The notes: generated by a model from the letters alone, not told the origin. 7,764 nucleotides of DNA from Campylobacteraceae bacterium (GCA_027056615.1 JALUKJ010000347.1:1-7764); one strand, 5' to 3'. Shown: positions 1-6,728, numbered from the stretch's first letter. Program-made: numbers and translations.

Positions 1-24
1 ATTATCTACTAGAAGGAGAAAGAG

Positions 25-495
25 ATGACACACAAAAAGTTATTAGTTACTAGAACCCTATCAATATTATTACTAGCTTCAAGCCTATCTGCCCATGGAG
101 GTTGTGTTGGTGATGCATGTTATGTGAGTTTAAAGAATTTAAAACCTACAAAAAAAATTCAAGAGAAAAGTGAGTTTAAACATCATACTTCTGTAGAAGA
201 AAAAGTTGAAGATAGTAGTTTTGATATTATTGTAGATGGAAAAGTAACTATTGTATTCTCATCTTATGTTATGACAGAAAAAGAGAAAATAGCTTATGCT
301 AAAGAGCAAAAAGCAATAGCACTTAATAAAAAAGCAAATAGAGAGGCAAACAAAGAGTTGCAAAGAATAATTCAACCAATAGAAAACATTGAAGATAAGC
401 TTTTAAATAAAAATTTACCAATATCTGAATATTTTTGTGATAATGACAAAAAACCAGTTCGGGTAAAAAATTCTAATTTATATGAGTGTGTATAA
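25..495 (+). CDS. Small exported Cys-containing protein, function unknown
   Basis: A 156-residue protein with a Sec signal peptide: basic start (K4, K5, R10), hydrophobic core at about residues 12-20, and a likely signal peptidase I site after S-L-S-A (residue 23). The mature part opens with a C27-x4-C32 pair, continues through a lysine/glutamate-rich stretch (about 93-125) likely to be helical, and ends with C138 and C155, the latter next to last. Four cysteines in an exported protein suggest disulfides or metal/haem contact, but there is no CxxCH haem motif. C27 is preceded by H-G-G, which does not fit a lipobox, so I prefer a soluble periplasmic protein. The start is supported by AAGGAG at 13-18, six bases upstream. 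It converges on purL and shares a terminator with it. I recall similar small proteins with N- and C-terminal Cys pairs in Campylobacterota, but no function is known to me. Confidence 0.75.
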   Translation: MTHKKLLVTRTLSILLLASSLSAHGGCVGDACYVSLKNLKPTKKIQEKSEFKHHTSVEEKVEDSSFDIIVDGKVTIVFSSYVMTEKEKIAYAKEQKAIALNKKANREANKELQRIIQPIENIEDKLLNKNLPISEYFCDNDKKPVRVKNSNLYECV

Positions 496-528
496 CCTCT
501 CACTTTAATTAGGATAGATAATTTTATT

Positions 529-555
529 ATAGAAAAGAGTTTAACTCTTTTCTAT
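529..555. terminator. Bidirectional hairpin terminator between convergent genes
   Basis: A perfect 11-bp stem (529-539 with 545-555, arms ATAGAAAAGAG / CTCTTTTCTAT) closes a 5-nt loop. It lies between the convergent exported-protein gene and purL, and its right arm overlaps the purL stop codon (552-554). Being symmetric, it can act for both transcripts. The following U-tracts are weak on both strands, so efficiency is uncertain. Confidence 0.65.
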
Positions 556-2780
556 ATATCTTGTTCTACTACAGCCTTAAATTGACCAAAATAAATCTCT
601 CTAAGTTTTTCTAAACTTATTTCGATATCATTAATCTTAACAATATCTCCTGTCACTTTACCAATAATATCAGTAGAGAGTCCAATCTCTTTTGCCATGC
701 TTAAAACTGCTTCAAGATTCTCTTTTGAGCTTACCTCTAAAATAGCTCTGCTTTGAGATTCCTCGAAAATATATCGTTTGTCATCAAGTCTAACTCCTGC
801 AACCACACCACGACCTGAAACAGCTGACATTTTTGCTAAGGTAATGGCAATACCACCTGAACTTAAATCTTTTGCAGATGCAAGAAGAGACTCTTTATTG
901 GCATCAATAACCAATTTCCAAAGTGCTAACTCTTTTTTATAATCAATATCGGCTAAGCTTCCTGCTGTTTCATTAAAAAGTTCTTTAAGATAGAGAGAAC
1001 CACCAAATTGACCTGTAGTGTCACCTACTAAGATAAGATGGTTTTCCTCTTCTTGAAAACAAGATGGAAGTACTTTTTCTTGGTCTTCATTGAGTCCAAC
1101 CATAGCAATAGCAGGAGTAGGGAAGACAGATATACCATTAGTTTCATTATACAAAGAGACATTTCCTGAAACAACAGGAGTATTTAGCTCTAAACACGCC
1201 TCTTTAATTCCCTCACACGCTTCGGCAAATTGCCACATTACTTCTGGGTTCTCTGGGTTACCAAAGTTTAGACAGTCGGTAATAGATAGAGGTCTAGCAC
1301 CTGACATTGCAACATTTCGACCAGATTCAACAACAGCTAAAGCTCCCCCCTTTTTAGGGTCAATATAGCAGTATCTAGGGTTACAATCTGATGACATTGC
1401 TAAAGCTTTTCCAGTCTCTTTAACTCTAATACATGAAGCATCTAGGCTTCCAGGGGCTTTTGTAGTATTGGTTTGTACCATAGAGTCATATTGGTCATAA
1501 ATCCATGCTTTGTCCACCACTTCCATAGAAGAGATAAGTTTTTCAAATGCTTCTTGATTGTCGACCTTCTCATATGAATCAATAGATTTTTTAGAAACTT
1601 CATCAAGATAAGTTGGACGAGCTGTTGGACGGTTTAAAATAGGAGCCTCTTCGCTTACAGGAGCAATAGGCATATCACAAACCTTTTCACCATGCCAAGT
1701 TAGCTCCATTCGTCCTGTATCGGTCACTTCCCCAATAACAGCTACATCTAAATCCCACTTTTCAAAGATGTCAATAACCTCCTGCTCTTTTCCTTTTTTT
1801 ACACAAACTAACATACGCTCTTGAGACTCAGAGAGCATAAAGTCGTAAGGGGTCATTCCCTCTTCACGAGCAGGGACAAGGTCAAGGTGCATAACCATTC
1901 CAGAGCCTGATTTTCCTGCCATCTCAAAGGCTGATGAGGTTAATCCTGCAGCACCCATATCTTGAATACCAATAACCACATCTTTAGTTTTAAATAGCTC
2001 CAAACACGCCTCTAAAAGAAGTTTTTCAATAAATGGGTCACCAACTTGAACCGTAGGACGAAGTGATTTTGACTCCTCTGTAAAGCTGTCTGAACTCATA
2101 ACAGCTCCACCTAGACCATCTCGTCCTGTTTTTGAACCTACGTACATTACGGTATTTCCAATTCCTTCTGCAATTCCTAAGAAAATTTCATCTGCTTTAC
2201 AAAGACCAAGTGCAAAGGCATTAACTAAAATATTTCCATTATAAGACTCATCGAAGCTACACTCACCACCAATGGTAGGAACACCCATACAGTTACCATA
2301 GCCACCAATACCTTCTGTAACACCTTTAACTAAGTGTCTTTGGTATTTAGAAGTATTATCTTTATTGGTAATATTACCAAAACGTAAAGCATTGAGGTTT
2401 GCTACAGGTCTAGCCCCCATAGTAAAGACATCTCTTAAGATTCCACCCACACCAGTAGCTGCACCTTGGTAAGGCTCAATAAAGCTTGGGTGGTTATGTG
2501 ACTCCATTTTAAAAACAGCAGCCATACCCCCACCAATATCTATAACACCTGCATTTTCACCAGGTCCTTGAATAACCCACGGAGCTTTAGTTGGAAAACC
2601 GTTAAGGTACTTTTTACTTGATTTATAAGAACAGTGTTCTGACCACATGGCTGAAAATATTCCAAGTTCTACAATGTTTGGGTGTCTTCCGTCTAAAATC
2701 TCTAAAATATGGCTATACTCTTGGGTTGAAAGTTTATGATTTTTCAGTATTTCATCTAAGTTTTCTAATGGTTTTGACAT
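552..2780 (-). CDS. purL: Phosphoribosylformylglycinamidine synthase subunit PurL
   Basis: Catalyses the ATP-dependent conversion of FGAR to FGAM in de novo purine synthesis (cytoplasm). Its 742 residues are the length of the small PurL type, which works with separate PurS and PurQ (glutaminase) subunits; neither is in this window. Visible signatures are the N-terminal M-W-S-E-H-C-S-Y-K segment with H49, the G-P-G-E-N-A-G motif near 72-78, the metal/ATP-binding E93-S-H-N-H-P segment, the [16 protein letters not shown] segment at about 110-125, D-M-G-A-A-G-L near the middle, and the second-half D-L-S-S-G-G-I motif. The two halves reflect the duplicated AIR-synthase-like fold of the family. The ATG start is supported by AGGAAA on the minus strand (2794-2789), eight bases upstream. 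The gene is complete, stands alone, is divergent from the glutamate dehydrogenase gene, and ends in a shared terminator. Confidence 0.97.
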   Translation of the reverse strand: MSKPLENLDEILKNHKLSTQEYSHILEILDGRHPNIVELGIFSAMWSEHCSYKSSKKYLNGFPTKAPWVIQGPGENAGVIDIGGGMAAVFKMESHNHPSFIEPYQGAATGVGGILRDVFTMGARPVANLNALRFGNITNKDNTSKYQRHLVKGVTEGIGGYGNCMGVPTIGGECSFDESYNGNILVNAFALGLCKADEIFLGIAEGIGNTVMYVGSKTGRDGLGGAVMSSDSFTEESKSLRPTVQVGDPFIEKLLLEACLELFKTKDVVIGIQDMGAAGLTSSAFEMAGKSGSGMVMHLDLVPAREEGMTPYDFMLSESQERMLVCVKKGKEQEVIDIFEKWDLDVAVIGEVTDTGRMELTWHGEKVCDMPIAPVSEEAPILNRPTARPTYLDEVSKKSIDSYEKVDNQEAFEKLISSMEVVDKAWIYDQYDSMVQTNTTKAPGSLDASCIRVKETGKALAMSSDCNPRYCYIDPKKGGALAVVESGRNVAMSGARPLSITDCLNFGNPENPEVMWQFAEACEGIKEACLELNTPVVSGNVSLYNETNGISVFPTPAIAMVGLNEDQEKVLPSCFQEEENHLILVGDTTGQFGGSLYLKELFNETAGSLADIDYKKELALWKLVIDANKESLLASAKDLSSGGIAITLAKMSAVSGRGVVAGVRLDDKRYIFEESQSRAILEVSSKENLEAVLSMAKEIGLSTDIIGKVTGDIVKINDIEISLEKLREIYFGQFKAVVEQDI

Positions 2781-2880
2781 TTTGTAAGTTTCCTATATAT
2801 AAGGGGGATTTTTGCTGCGTTATTTTAGTGAAAAAGTGCTAAGATGGCGATGAAAAAATTATATTAGAATAAGGAATAAG
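2781..2880. promoter_or_regulatory. Divergent promoter region between purL and gdhA
   Basis: This 100-bp gap separates two divergent genes and must hold both promoters unless transcription enters from further away. The gdhA side has an RBS AAGGAA (2871-2876) and a possible -10 TATATT (2860-2865), which would leave a very short leader. On the minus strand TAAAAT (2827-2822) could be a -10 for purL, and a TATATATA stretch lies close to the purL RBS. No convincing -35 boxes are visible. Individual boxes are guesses; only the divergent arrangement is certain. Confidence 0.4.
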
Positions 2881-4242
2881 ATGCCAAGTAGTCAAAAAAT
2901 AGAAGAGATTTTAACATGTATTAAAGAGTGTTCTCCAGGACAAGATGAGTTTTATCAAGCAACACAAGAGGTCTTGTATACTTTAAAACCATTACTTGAT
3001 GTTGATAGAAAATATATTGAATACAATATTTTAGAGAGAATAGTGATACCTGAACGCACTATTATCTTTCGCGTAAATTGGGTGGATGATGCAGGAAAAA
3101 TTCAAACAAACTTGGGGTATAGAGTACAGTTTAACTCTGCTATTGGTCCATATAAAGGTGGGCTTCGTTTTCATCCAACAGTAACACTTGGGACTATGAA
3201 ATTTTTGGGTTTTGAACAAATTTTCAAAAATTCATTAACTGGATTACAGATAGGTGGAGCAAAAGGGGGGTCTAATTTTAATCCAAAAGGAAAATCAGAC
3301 AATGAAATTATGCGATTTTGCCAAGCCTTTATGTCAGAACTCTATAAACATATTGGTAAACACAAAGATGTACCTGCAGGAGATATTGGAGTAGGGGCTA
3401 GAGAGATTGGTTACCTTTTTGGTCAATATAAAAAATTAACAGGTGACTTTGAAGGAGTTCTAACAGGAAAAGGTTTAAATTGGGGTGGTTCAAAAGCTAG
3501 AAAACAGGCAACAGGGTATGGTTCTGTCTATTTTGCAGAAAATTTTTTAAATAAATATGGAAAAAATTTAAAAGGTAAAAGATGTACTGTTTCAGGTTCT
3601 GGAAATGTGGCTATCTATACTATTGAAAAACTATATTCTATGGGAGCTATTCCTATCTCTTGTTCCGATAGTAAGGGGACTATTTATCAACAAGATGGTA
3701 TTGATTTAAAGGCACTAAAAGTTATAAAAGAGATACATCATAAATCTCTTAAAGAGTATGCAACAGTTGATTGTAAATGTGAGTATATTCCTGTAAGCAA
3801 ATACCCAGAGGGTGGTCATGCTGTTTGGCATATTCCTTGTGATATTGCTTTTCCTTCTGCTACGCAAAATGAGTTAACATTAGTAGATGCTAAAAAACTT
3901 AAAGAGAATGGTTGCATCTTGGTTAATGAGGGTGCAAATATGCCTACAACACCTGAAGCGTTAGAGTTTATTAAAGAGAATGGAATTCTTTTTTCTCCTG
4001 GAAAAGCTGCCAATGCAGGTGGTGTGGCTACTTCACAACTAGAGATGAGTCAAAATGCAAGTATGGCACAGTGGTCATTTGAAGAGGTAGATATTAAGCT
4101 TCGTACTATTATGCAAAATATTTTTAAAACAGCTTATGATACTTCTATTGAGTTTGATTGTGAAGGTGATTTAGTTACTGGAGCTAATATTGCAGGTTTT
4201 AGAAAAGTAGCCGATTCAATGATAGACCAAGGTTCGATTTAG
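2881..4242 (+). CDS. gdhA: NADP-type glutamate dehydrogenase
   Basis: Interconverts 2-oxoglutarate plus ammonium and glutamate; this hexameric bacterial type usually acts in ammonium assimilation with NADPH. The 453-residue length matches the short (about 450-residue) family. Visible signatures are the substrate-binding G-P-Y-K-G-G-L-R-F-H-P segment with K92, the catalytic G-G-A-K-G-G-S with K128 (the same number as the reactive lysine of E. coli GdhA), P-A-G-D-I-G with D168, the Rossmann turn S-G-S-G-N-V-A at 238-244, and the C-terminal G-K-A-A-N-A-G-G-V-A-T-S-Q-L-E-M-S-Q-N segment. The end of the second Rossmann strand (C-S-D-S-K) carries a serine rather than a coenzyme-excluding acid, which fits NADP(H) use; this is inferred, not tested. 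The start is supported by AAGGAA four bases upstream. It appears monocistronic, divergent from purL, with a hairpin over its stop codon. Confidence 0.96.
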   Translation: MPSSQKIEEILTCIKECSPGQDEFYQATQEVLYTLKPLLDVDRKYIEYNILERIVIPERTIIFRVNWVDDAGKIQTNLGYRVQFNSAIGPYKGGLRFHPTVTLGTMKFLGFEQIFKNSLTGLQIGGAKGGSNFNPKGKSDNEIMRFCQAFMSELYKHIGKHKDVPAGDIGVGAREIGYLFGQYKKLTGDFEGVLTGKGLNWGGSKARKQATGYGSVYFAENFLNKYGKNLKGKRCTVSGSGNVAIYTIEKLYSMGAIPISCSDSKGTIYQQDGIDLKALKVIKEIHHKSLKEYATVDCKCEYIPVSKYPEGGHAVWHIPCDIAFPSATQNELTLVDAKKLKENGCILVNEGANMPTTPEALEFIKENGILFSPGKAANAGGVATSQLEMSQNASMAQWSFEEVDIKLRTIMQNIFKTAYDTSIEFDCEGDLVTGANIAGFRKVADSMIDQGSI

Positions 4243-4258
4243 GATTTTTTCCTAAATC
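4236..4258 (+). terminator. Hairpin at the end of gdhA
   Basis: A perfect 9-bp stem, GATTTAGGA (4236-4244) with TCCTAAATC (4250-4258), closes a T5 loop and overlaps the gdhA stop codon (4240-4242). No clear U-tract follows, so it may be a weak terminator or an mRNA 3'-end stabiliser. Confidence 0.45.
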
Positions 4259-4342
4259 AAATATTTCCCAATTTATAATATGTTAGTAATATTCTTTATT
4301 ATTATCTTTGGATTGATAGAGTTCCATTAAGTTAAAAAGGTT

Positions 4343-4376
4343 TATAATAGTTTCTAAAATTTATATTATTAGGAAA
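4343..4376 (+). promoter_or_regulatory. Probable promoter -10 and RBS for the small lipoprotein gene
   Basis: A perfect TATAAT lies at 4343-4348 and AGGAAA at 4371-4376, five bases before the ATG at 4382. No good -35 is spaced correctly; a TTGATA at 4313-4318 is about 24 bases away, too far. An AT-rich upstream stretch without a recognisable -35 is common in Campylobacterota promoters. Confidence 0.45.
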
Positions 4377-4381
4377 TAAAG

Positions 4382-4594
4382 ATGTATAAAAATATAATAT
4401 TAGTTATGCTTTTGATACTATTAACTTCTTGTAGTCAAACAGAAGTTAAAATTAAAAAAGAGGTTAAAGTTAAAACAGCAGGTGAACACAATAAAACAAC
4501 TGCTCTAACTGCAATTCATTTAGACAATACAACATCAGAAGATTTTGTACCAAGACATATCCGCCTCTCACATATAGAGGTTGTACCACATTAA
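4382..4594 (+). CDS. Small lipoprotein, function unknown
   Basis: A 70-residue protein with a clear lipoprotein signal: K3, a hydrophobic core at residues 5-14, and the lipobox L14-T15-S16-C17. Cleavage would leave a 54-residue lipid-anchored peptide. The mature part starts with a lysine/valine-rich segment (T-E-V-K-I-K-K-E-V-K-V-K), is otherwise polar, and ends in a His/Arg-containing tail. No domain is recognisable. The lipobox, a well-placed AGGAAA and an upstream TATAAT argue that this is a real gene despite its size. It sits alone between gdhA and the nadM leader, and nothing in its surroundings points to a role. Confidence 0.7.
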   Translation: MYKNIILVMLLILLTSCSQTEVKIKKEVKVKTAGEHNKTTALTAIHLDNTTSEDFVPRHIRLSHIEVVPH

Positions 4595-4615
4595 GAAAAG
4601 TATGCTACACTTTTA

Positions 4616-4673
4616 ACAGCTCAAAAGGATTTTTTGACGCTGTTCTACTCTAGGGATAGACCCACAAAGAGTA
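4616..4673 (+). promoter_or_regulatory. Two-hairpin leader upstream of nadM-Nudix
   Basis: Hairpin 1 pairs ACAGC plus TCAAAA (4616-4626) with TTTTGA plus GCTGT (4632-4637, 4639-4643), leaving one bulged C (4638). Hairpin 2 pairs TACTCT (4646-4651) with AGAGTA (4668-4673) around an inner GGG (4653-4655) / CCC (4661-4663) stem. The nadM RBS TAAGGAG follows at 4687-4693. This could be a structured 5' leader that controls the NAD-salvage gene, or hairpin 1 could terminate the lipoprotein transcript. It does not match a riboswitch class I know. Confidence 0.4.
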
Positions 4674-4700
4674 AATTTAATTTCGCTAAGGAGCTTAGTG

Positions 4701-5708
4701 ATGAAGTATGATTACCTCATTTTTATAGGCAGATTTCAGCCATTTCATTTAGGACACGAGAGTGTCATTCGCAAAGCATTGCAATTATCAGACAAAGTTA
4801 TTGTTTTAATAGGTTCAGTATATCAGCCAAGAACTGTTCGTAATCCTTGGGATTTCAATGAACGAGAAGCATTTATGCGTTCTGTCTTTTCAGAAGAAGA
4901 GAACCGACAAATTTTAGCCTTTCCTCTGCTTGATTATACCTACAATAACCAGTTATGGATAAAGTCAGTTCAGCAGTTAGTAGCAGGTGTGGTTCACAAC
5001 AAAATTGCCTCTAAACCCAAAATTGGACTTATAGGTCATCAAAAAGATAGCACATCAGATTACTTAACCCAGTTTCCACAATGGGAAAGAGAAGAGGTTG
5101 AGAACTACAAAAATATCTCTTCAACAGAGATACGAGAACACTACTTTGACAATCAAGAGTTTTCAAATTCACTGAATAGTAATATATCAATTTTGCTAGA
5201 AAAGTTTAAAACCATTAAAGCTTACGAGCAAGTAGCCAATGAGTTTCATTTTATTAAAAAATATAAATCTACATGGGATAATACCCCCTACACCCCAATG
5301 TTCATAACCGTAGATGCAGTAGTAGTTCAAAGTGGGCATATTCTTTTAATAGAGAGAAAAGCCCAACCAGGGCGAGGATTAATGGCTCTTCCAGGTGGTT
5401 TTTTAGATGCCAATGAAACGCTTAAATCAGCTGTCATAAGAGAGCTAAGAGAAGAGACACGCATAAAAGTACCAGCCCCTGTTTTAGCAGGAAGCATAAC
5501 CAAAACCCAAGTGTTTGATGACCCCTATCGGTCAGCAAGAGGACGAACAGTAACTCATGCTTATCTCATAGAGTTAAAAGGCGACAAACTACCAAAAGTA
5601 AAAGGTGGTGACGACGCAAGTAAAGCCTTTTGGGTTCCTTTTGCAGAGGTAAAACCTGAATTGATGTTTGAAGACCATTTTCATATTGTTCAGGCTATGG
5701 TGGGGTAA
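4701..5708 (+). CDS. nadM: Bifunctional NMN adenylyltransferase / Nudix ADP-ribose pyrophosphatase
   Basis: Two-domain cytoplasmic enzyme of NAD salvage, like Synechocystis slr0787 and Francisella NadM. The N-terminal nucleotidyltransferase domain (about 1-175) makes NAD from NMN and ATP; it shows G10-R-F-Q-P-F-H16-L-G-H19, the HxGH catalytic motif, and I139-S-S-T-E-I-R145, the ATP-binding ISSTxxR motif. The C-terminal Nudix domain (about 195-335) should cleave ADP-ribose to AMP and ribose 5-phosphate; its Nudix box runs from G233 to I255 with E239, R247, E248, E251 and E252 present, but R254 replaces the usual glycine. I chose the ATG at 4701 (335 residues) because TAAGGAG (4687-4693) is seven bases away; the adjacent in-frame GTG at 4698 would be only four bases away. 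A membrane protein gene follows at once and a broken nadV lies downstream, so the locus was probably a nicotinamide-to-NAD route. Confidence 0.93.
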   Translation: MKYDYLIFIGRFQPFHLGHESVIRKALQLSDKVIVLIGSVYQPRTVRNPWDFNEREAFMRSVFSEEENRQILAFPLLDYTYNNQLWIKSVQQLVAGVVHNKIASKPKIGLIGHQKDSTSDYLTQFPQWEREEVENYKNISSTEIREHYFDNQEFSNSLNSNISILLEKFKTIKAYEQVANEFHFIKKYKSTWDNTPYTPMFITVDAVVVQSGHILLIERKAQPGRGLMALPGGFLDANETLKSAVIRELREETRIKVPAPVLAGSITKTQVFDDPYRSARGRTVTHAYLIELKGDKLPKVKGGDDASKAFWVPFAEVKPELMFEDHFHIVQAMVG

Positions 5709-5709
5709 T

Positions 5710-5967
5710 ATGTTTGAACTCTATTTTTTTATTGGAGCTATTTTAGTCCTAAATATCTATGTCAATGTCATGATAATAAAAGATGATACTTTCTTTTTAG
5801 ATGAAGAGAAACCATCATACATCAGAAATATTTGGCTCATTCCCATCATTGGAGCAGGGTTAGGACTCTATAGACTTCATGCAAACAGAACATTTTACAT
5901 AGGCATAATGTTTACCTATTTTCTTTTGAAATTTGGACTCTATTATCTTATGTTTGGGTTGTTTTAG
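5710..5967 (+). CDS. Small integral membrane protein, function unknown
   Basis: An 85-residue protein starting one base after the nadM stop codon, so almost certainly co-transcribed and perhaps translationally coupled. A GGTGGGG run at the end of nadM can serve as its RBS. I reject a longer in-frame start at 5668 because it would overlap nadM by 41 bases. There are three likely membrane segments: about residues 4-24, a short one with P-I-I-G-A-G-L-G at about 40-55, and about 61-85. A charged D-D-x4-D-E-E loop lies between the first two. The W-L-I-P-I-I-G-x-G segment faintly resembles small membrane proteins with a PLDc_N-like domain, but this is weak. A role in precursor uptake is conceivable only from position; it is far shorter than PnuC. 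Confidence 0.7.
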   Translation: MFELYFFIGAILVLNIYVNVMIIKDDTFFLDEEKPSYIRNIWLIPIIGAGLGLYRLHANRTFYIGIMFTYFLLKFGLYYLMFGLF

Positions 5968-5971
5968 GTTC

Positions 5972-5991
5972 GGGTGTAAATATTAATACCC
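5972..5991 (+). terminator. Weak hairpin after the membrane protein gene
   Basis: GGGTGT (5972-5977) can pair with ATACCC (5986-5991, one G-U) directly after the stop codon at 5965-5967. The stem is short and no U-tract follows, so this is a weak candidate for the end of the nadM transcript. Confidence 0.25.
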
Positions 5992-6001
5992 TTGAATTAA
6001 C

Positions 6002-6110
6002 CGTAGGTGTGACCATGTCACACGCCAAATCTCGGTTTGAATTATATGGAAATTATAAATTTTAGTTCATGCCATATTTTGTTTTGACGTGTGACATGGT
6101 CACACCTACG
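6002..6110. repeat. REPIN-like element: two inverted REP sequences
   Basis: The 23-nt arm at 6002-6024 recurs as a perfect reverse complement at 6088-6110, with a 63-nt spacer. Each arm also folds alone: in the left arm GTAG (6003-6006) is followed by GTGTGAC (6007-6013), a CAT loop and GTCACAC (6017-6023); the right arm is its mirror. A GTAG tetranucleotide at the foot of a short hairpin is the hallmark of REP sequences, and two in inverted orientation about 100 bp long form a REPIN. Pairing resumes as CAAA/TTTG just inside the arms after one mismatch. RAYT (TnpA-REP) transposases mobilise such elements; none is encoded here. The structure is seen directly; the REPIN assignment is inference. 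Confidence 0.75.
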
Positions 6111-6147
6111 AAATTTAAGCTTATTTCAAAGATTACATATACGGAAC

Positions 6148-6215
6148 CGATGGCTTCAGCCTCGCTTTAATACATGGGCATTAATTGCCCCACACATTCA
6201 AAACCGAAAGACGGT
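6148..6215. repeat. Cluster of three short hairpins before nadV
   Basis: Three stem-loops lie in a row. At 6148-6164, CGA plus GGCT pair with AGCC plus TCG around a TC loop, with T6151 bulged. At 6176-6190, GGGCA pairs with TGCCC around TTAAT. At 6203-6215, ACCG pairs with CGGT around AAAGA. With the REPIN-like element they fill most of the 283-nt gap (5968-6250), which holds no plausible gene. They may be further repeat elements or a structured nadV leader. Confidence 0.4.
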
Positions 6216-6250
6216 AAAGAACAAACATTAAAACATACGAAGGATTTTCG

Positions 6251-6706
6251 ATGAACTATAAAAACAACATTATTTTAAACACAGATAGCTACAAATCAAG
6301 CCACTATTTACAATACCCACCAAAGAGTGAGTACGTATCTTCTTACATAGAAGCACGAGGTGGAGAGTACGACAAAACCCTATTTTTTGGATTACAAGCA
6401 TTCATAAAAGCGTACCTATTAACACCTTTTACCCAAGAGGACATAGACGAAGCCCAAGCCATTATGACAGCTCATGGTGTACCGTTTAACAAAGAGGGGT
6501 GGCAATACATTTTAGAGACCTACAACGGATACTTACCCTTAGAGATTTCAGCCGTTAAAGAGGGGTTGTTAGTTCCCTTAAAATCGCCATTGGTTCAAGT
6601 AGTCAACACTGACCCAAAAGTGCCTTGGTTGACCTCTTTCCTCGTCCCCAAACTCCAGTTTGGGGATGCCTATTGGAGAAACAATAACAAAACAGAGCTA
6701 TTGTAA
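6251..6706 (+). pseudogene. nadV: Truncated nicotinamide phosphoribosyltransferase (5' third of nadV)
   Basis: Intact NadV/NAMPT (about 460-490 residues) joins nicotinamide and PRPP to give NMN, the substrate of the NadM encoded upstream. Here only residues 1-130 look native: T-D-S-Y-K-x-S-H-x-x-Q-Y-P near the start, S-Y-I-E-A-R-G-G-E-Y-D, F-F-G-L-Q-A-F, and V-N-T-D-P-K-V-P-W-L-T-S-F. In the family the last segment continues into L-E-T-x-L-L-R-x-x-W-Y-P, but here the frame passes into a palindromic repeat and adds 21 unrelated residues before TAA (6704-6706). The active-site and PRPP-binding regions of the C-terminal two thirds are missing and appear nowhere else in the window. The start is supported by GAAGGA (6239-6244), six bases upstream. 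The product is very unlikely to be active. Confidence 0.88.
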
Positions 6707-6728
6707 CTCCGATATTGGGCAATGAAGT
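6641..6728. repeat. Palindromic repeat element at the nadV breakpoint
   Basis: TCCCCAAACT (6645-6654) and AGTTTGGGGA (6657-6666) form a perfect 10-bp stem with a CC loop, flanked by CTCG and TGCC. It begins right after the last native nadV codon (6638-6640). Read in the nadV frame it gives L-V-P-K-L-Q-F-G-D, a peptide I recall as a recurring artefact of dispersed palindromic repeats in other bacterial genomes. A degenerate second copy in inverse orientation may lie at about 6705-6728 (GATATTGGGCAATGAAG compared with GAGTTTGGGGACGAG), which would make this a doublet. The hairpin is certain; the outer limits are not. Confidence 0.6.

Noticed and set aside
1090..1368. 92-residue open frame on the plus strand inside purL
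   Set aside because: It lies antisense within the highly conserved purL coding sequence, has no RBS, and its translation looks like a frame shadow.
2618..2842. 74-residue plus-strand frame across the purL start and the divergent promoter region
   Set aside because: It is antisense to the purL N-terminus and has no family resemblance; an accidental frame in AT-rich DNA.
3031..4013. Two minus-strand open frames inside gdhA
   Set aside because: Both are antisense to conserved gdhA motifs and have no RBS support.
4595..4697. Known NAD+ riboswitch (nadA-linked or pnuC-linked class)
   Set aside because: The two-hairpin layout does not match what I know of either class, so I list it only as an unassigned structured leader.
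5668..5709. Upstream in-frame ATG for the membrane protein
   Set aside because: It would overlap the conserved end of nadM by 41 bases; the ATG at 5710 directly follows the nadM stop and has a G-rich RBS.
6002..6110. CRISPR array or transposon terminal inverted repeats
   Set aside because: Only two copies, in inverted orientation, and a 63-nt interior with no coding capacity; the hairpin-within-arm structure fits REP sequences better.
4701..6706. Phage-type NAD-reconstitution pair (Nampt plus NMNAT) as a working anti-defence system
   Set aside because: nadV is truncated and there are no phage genes around; a former bacterial salvage module is more likely.
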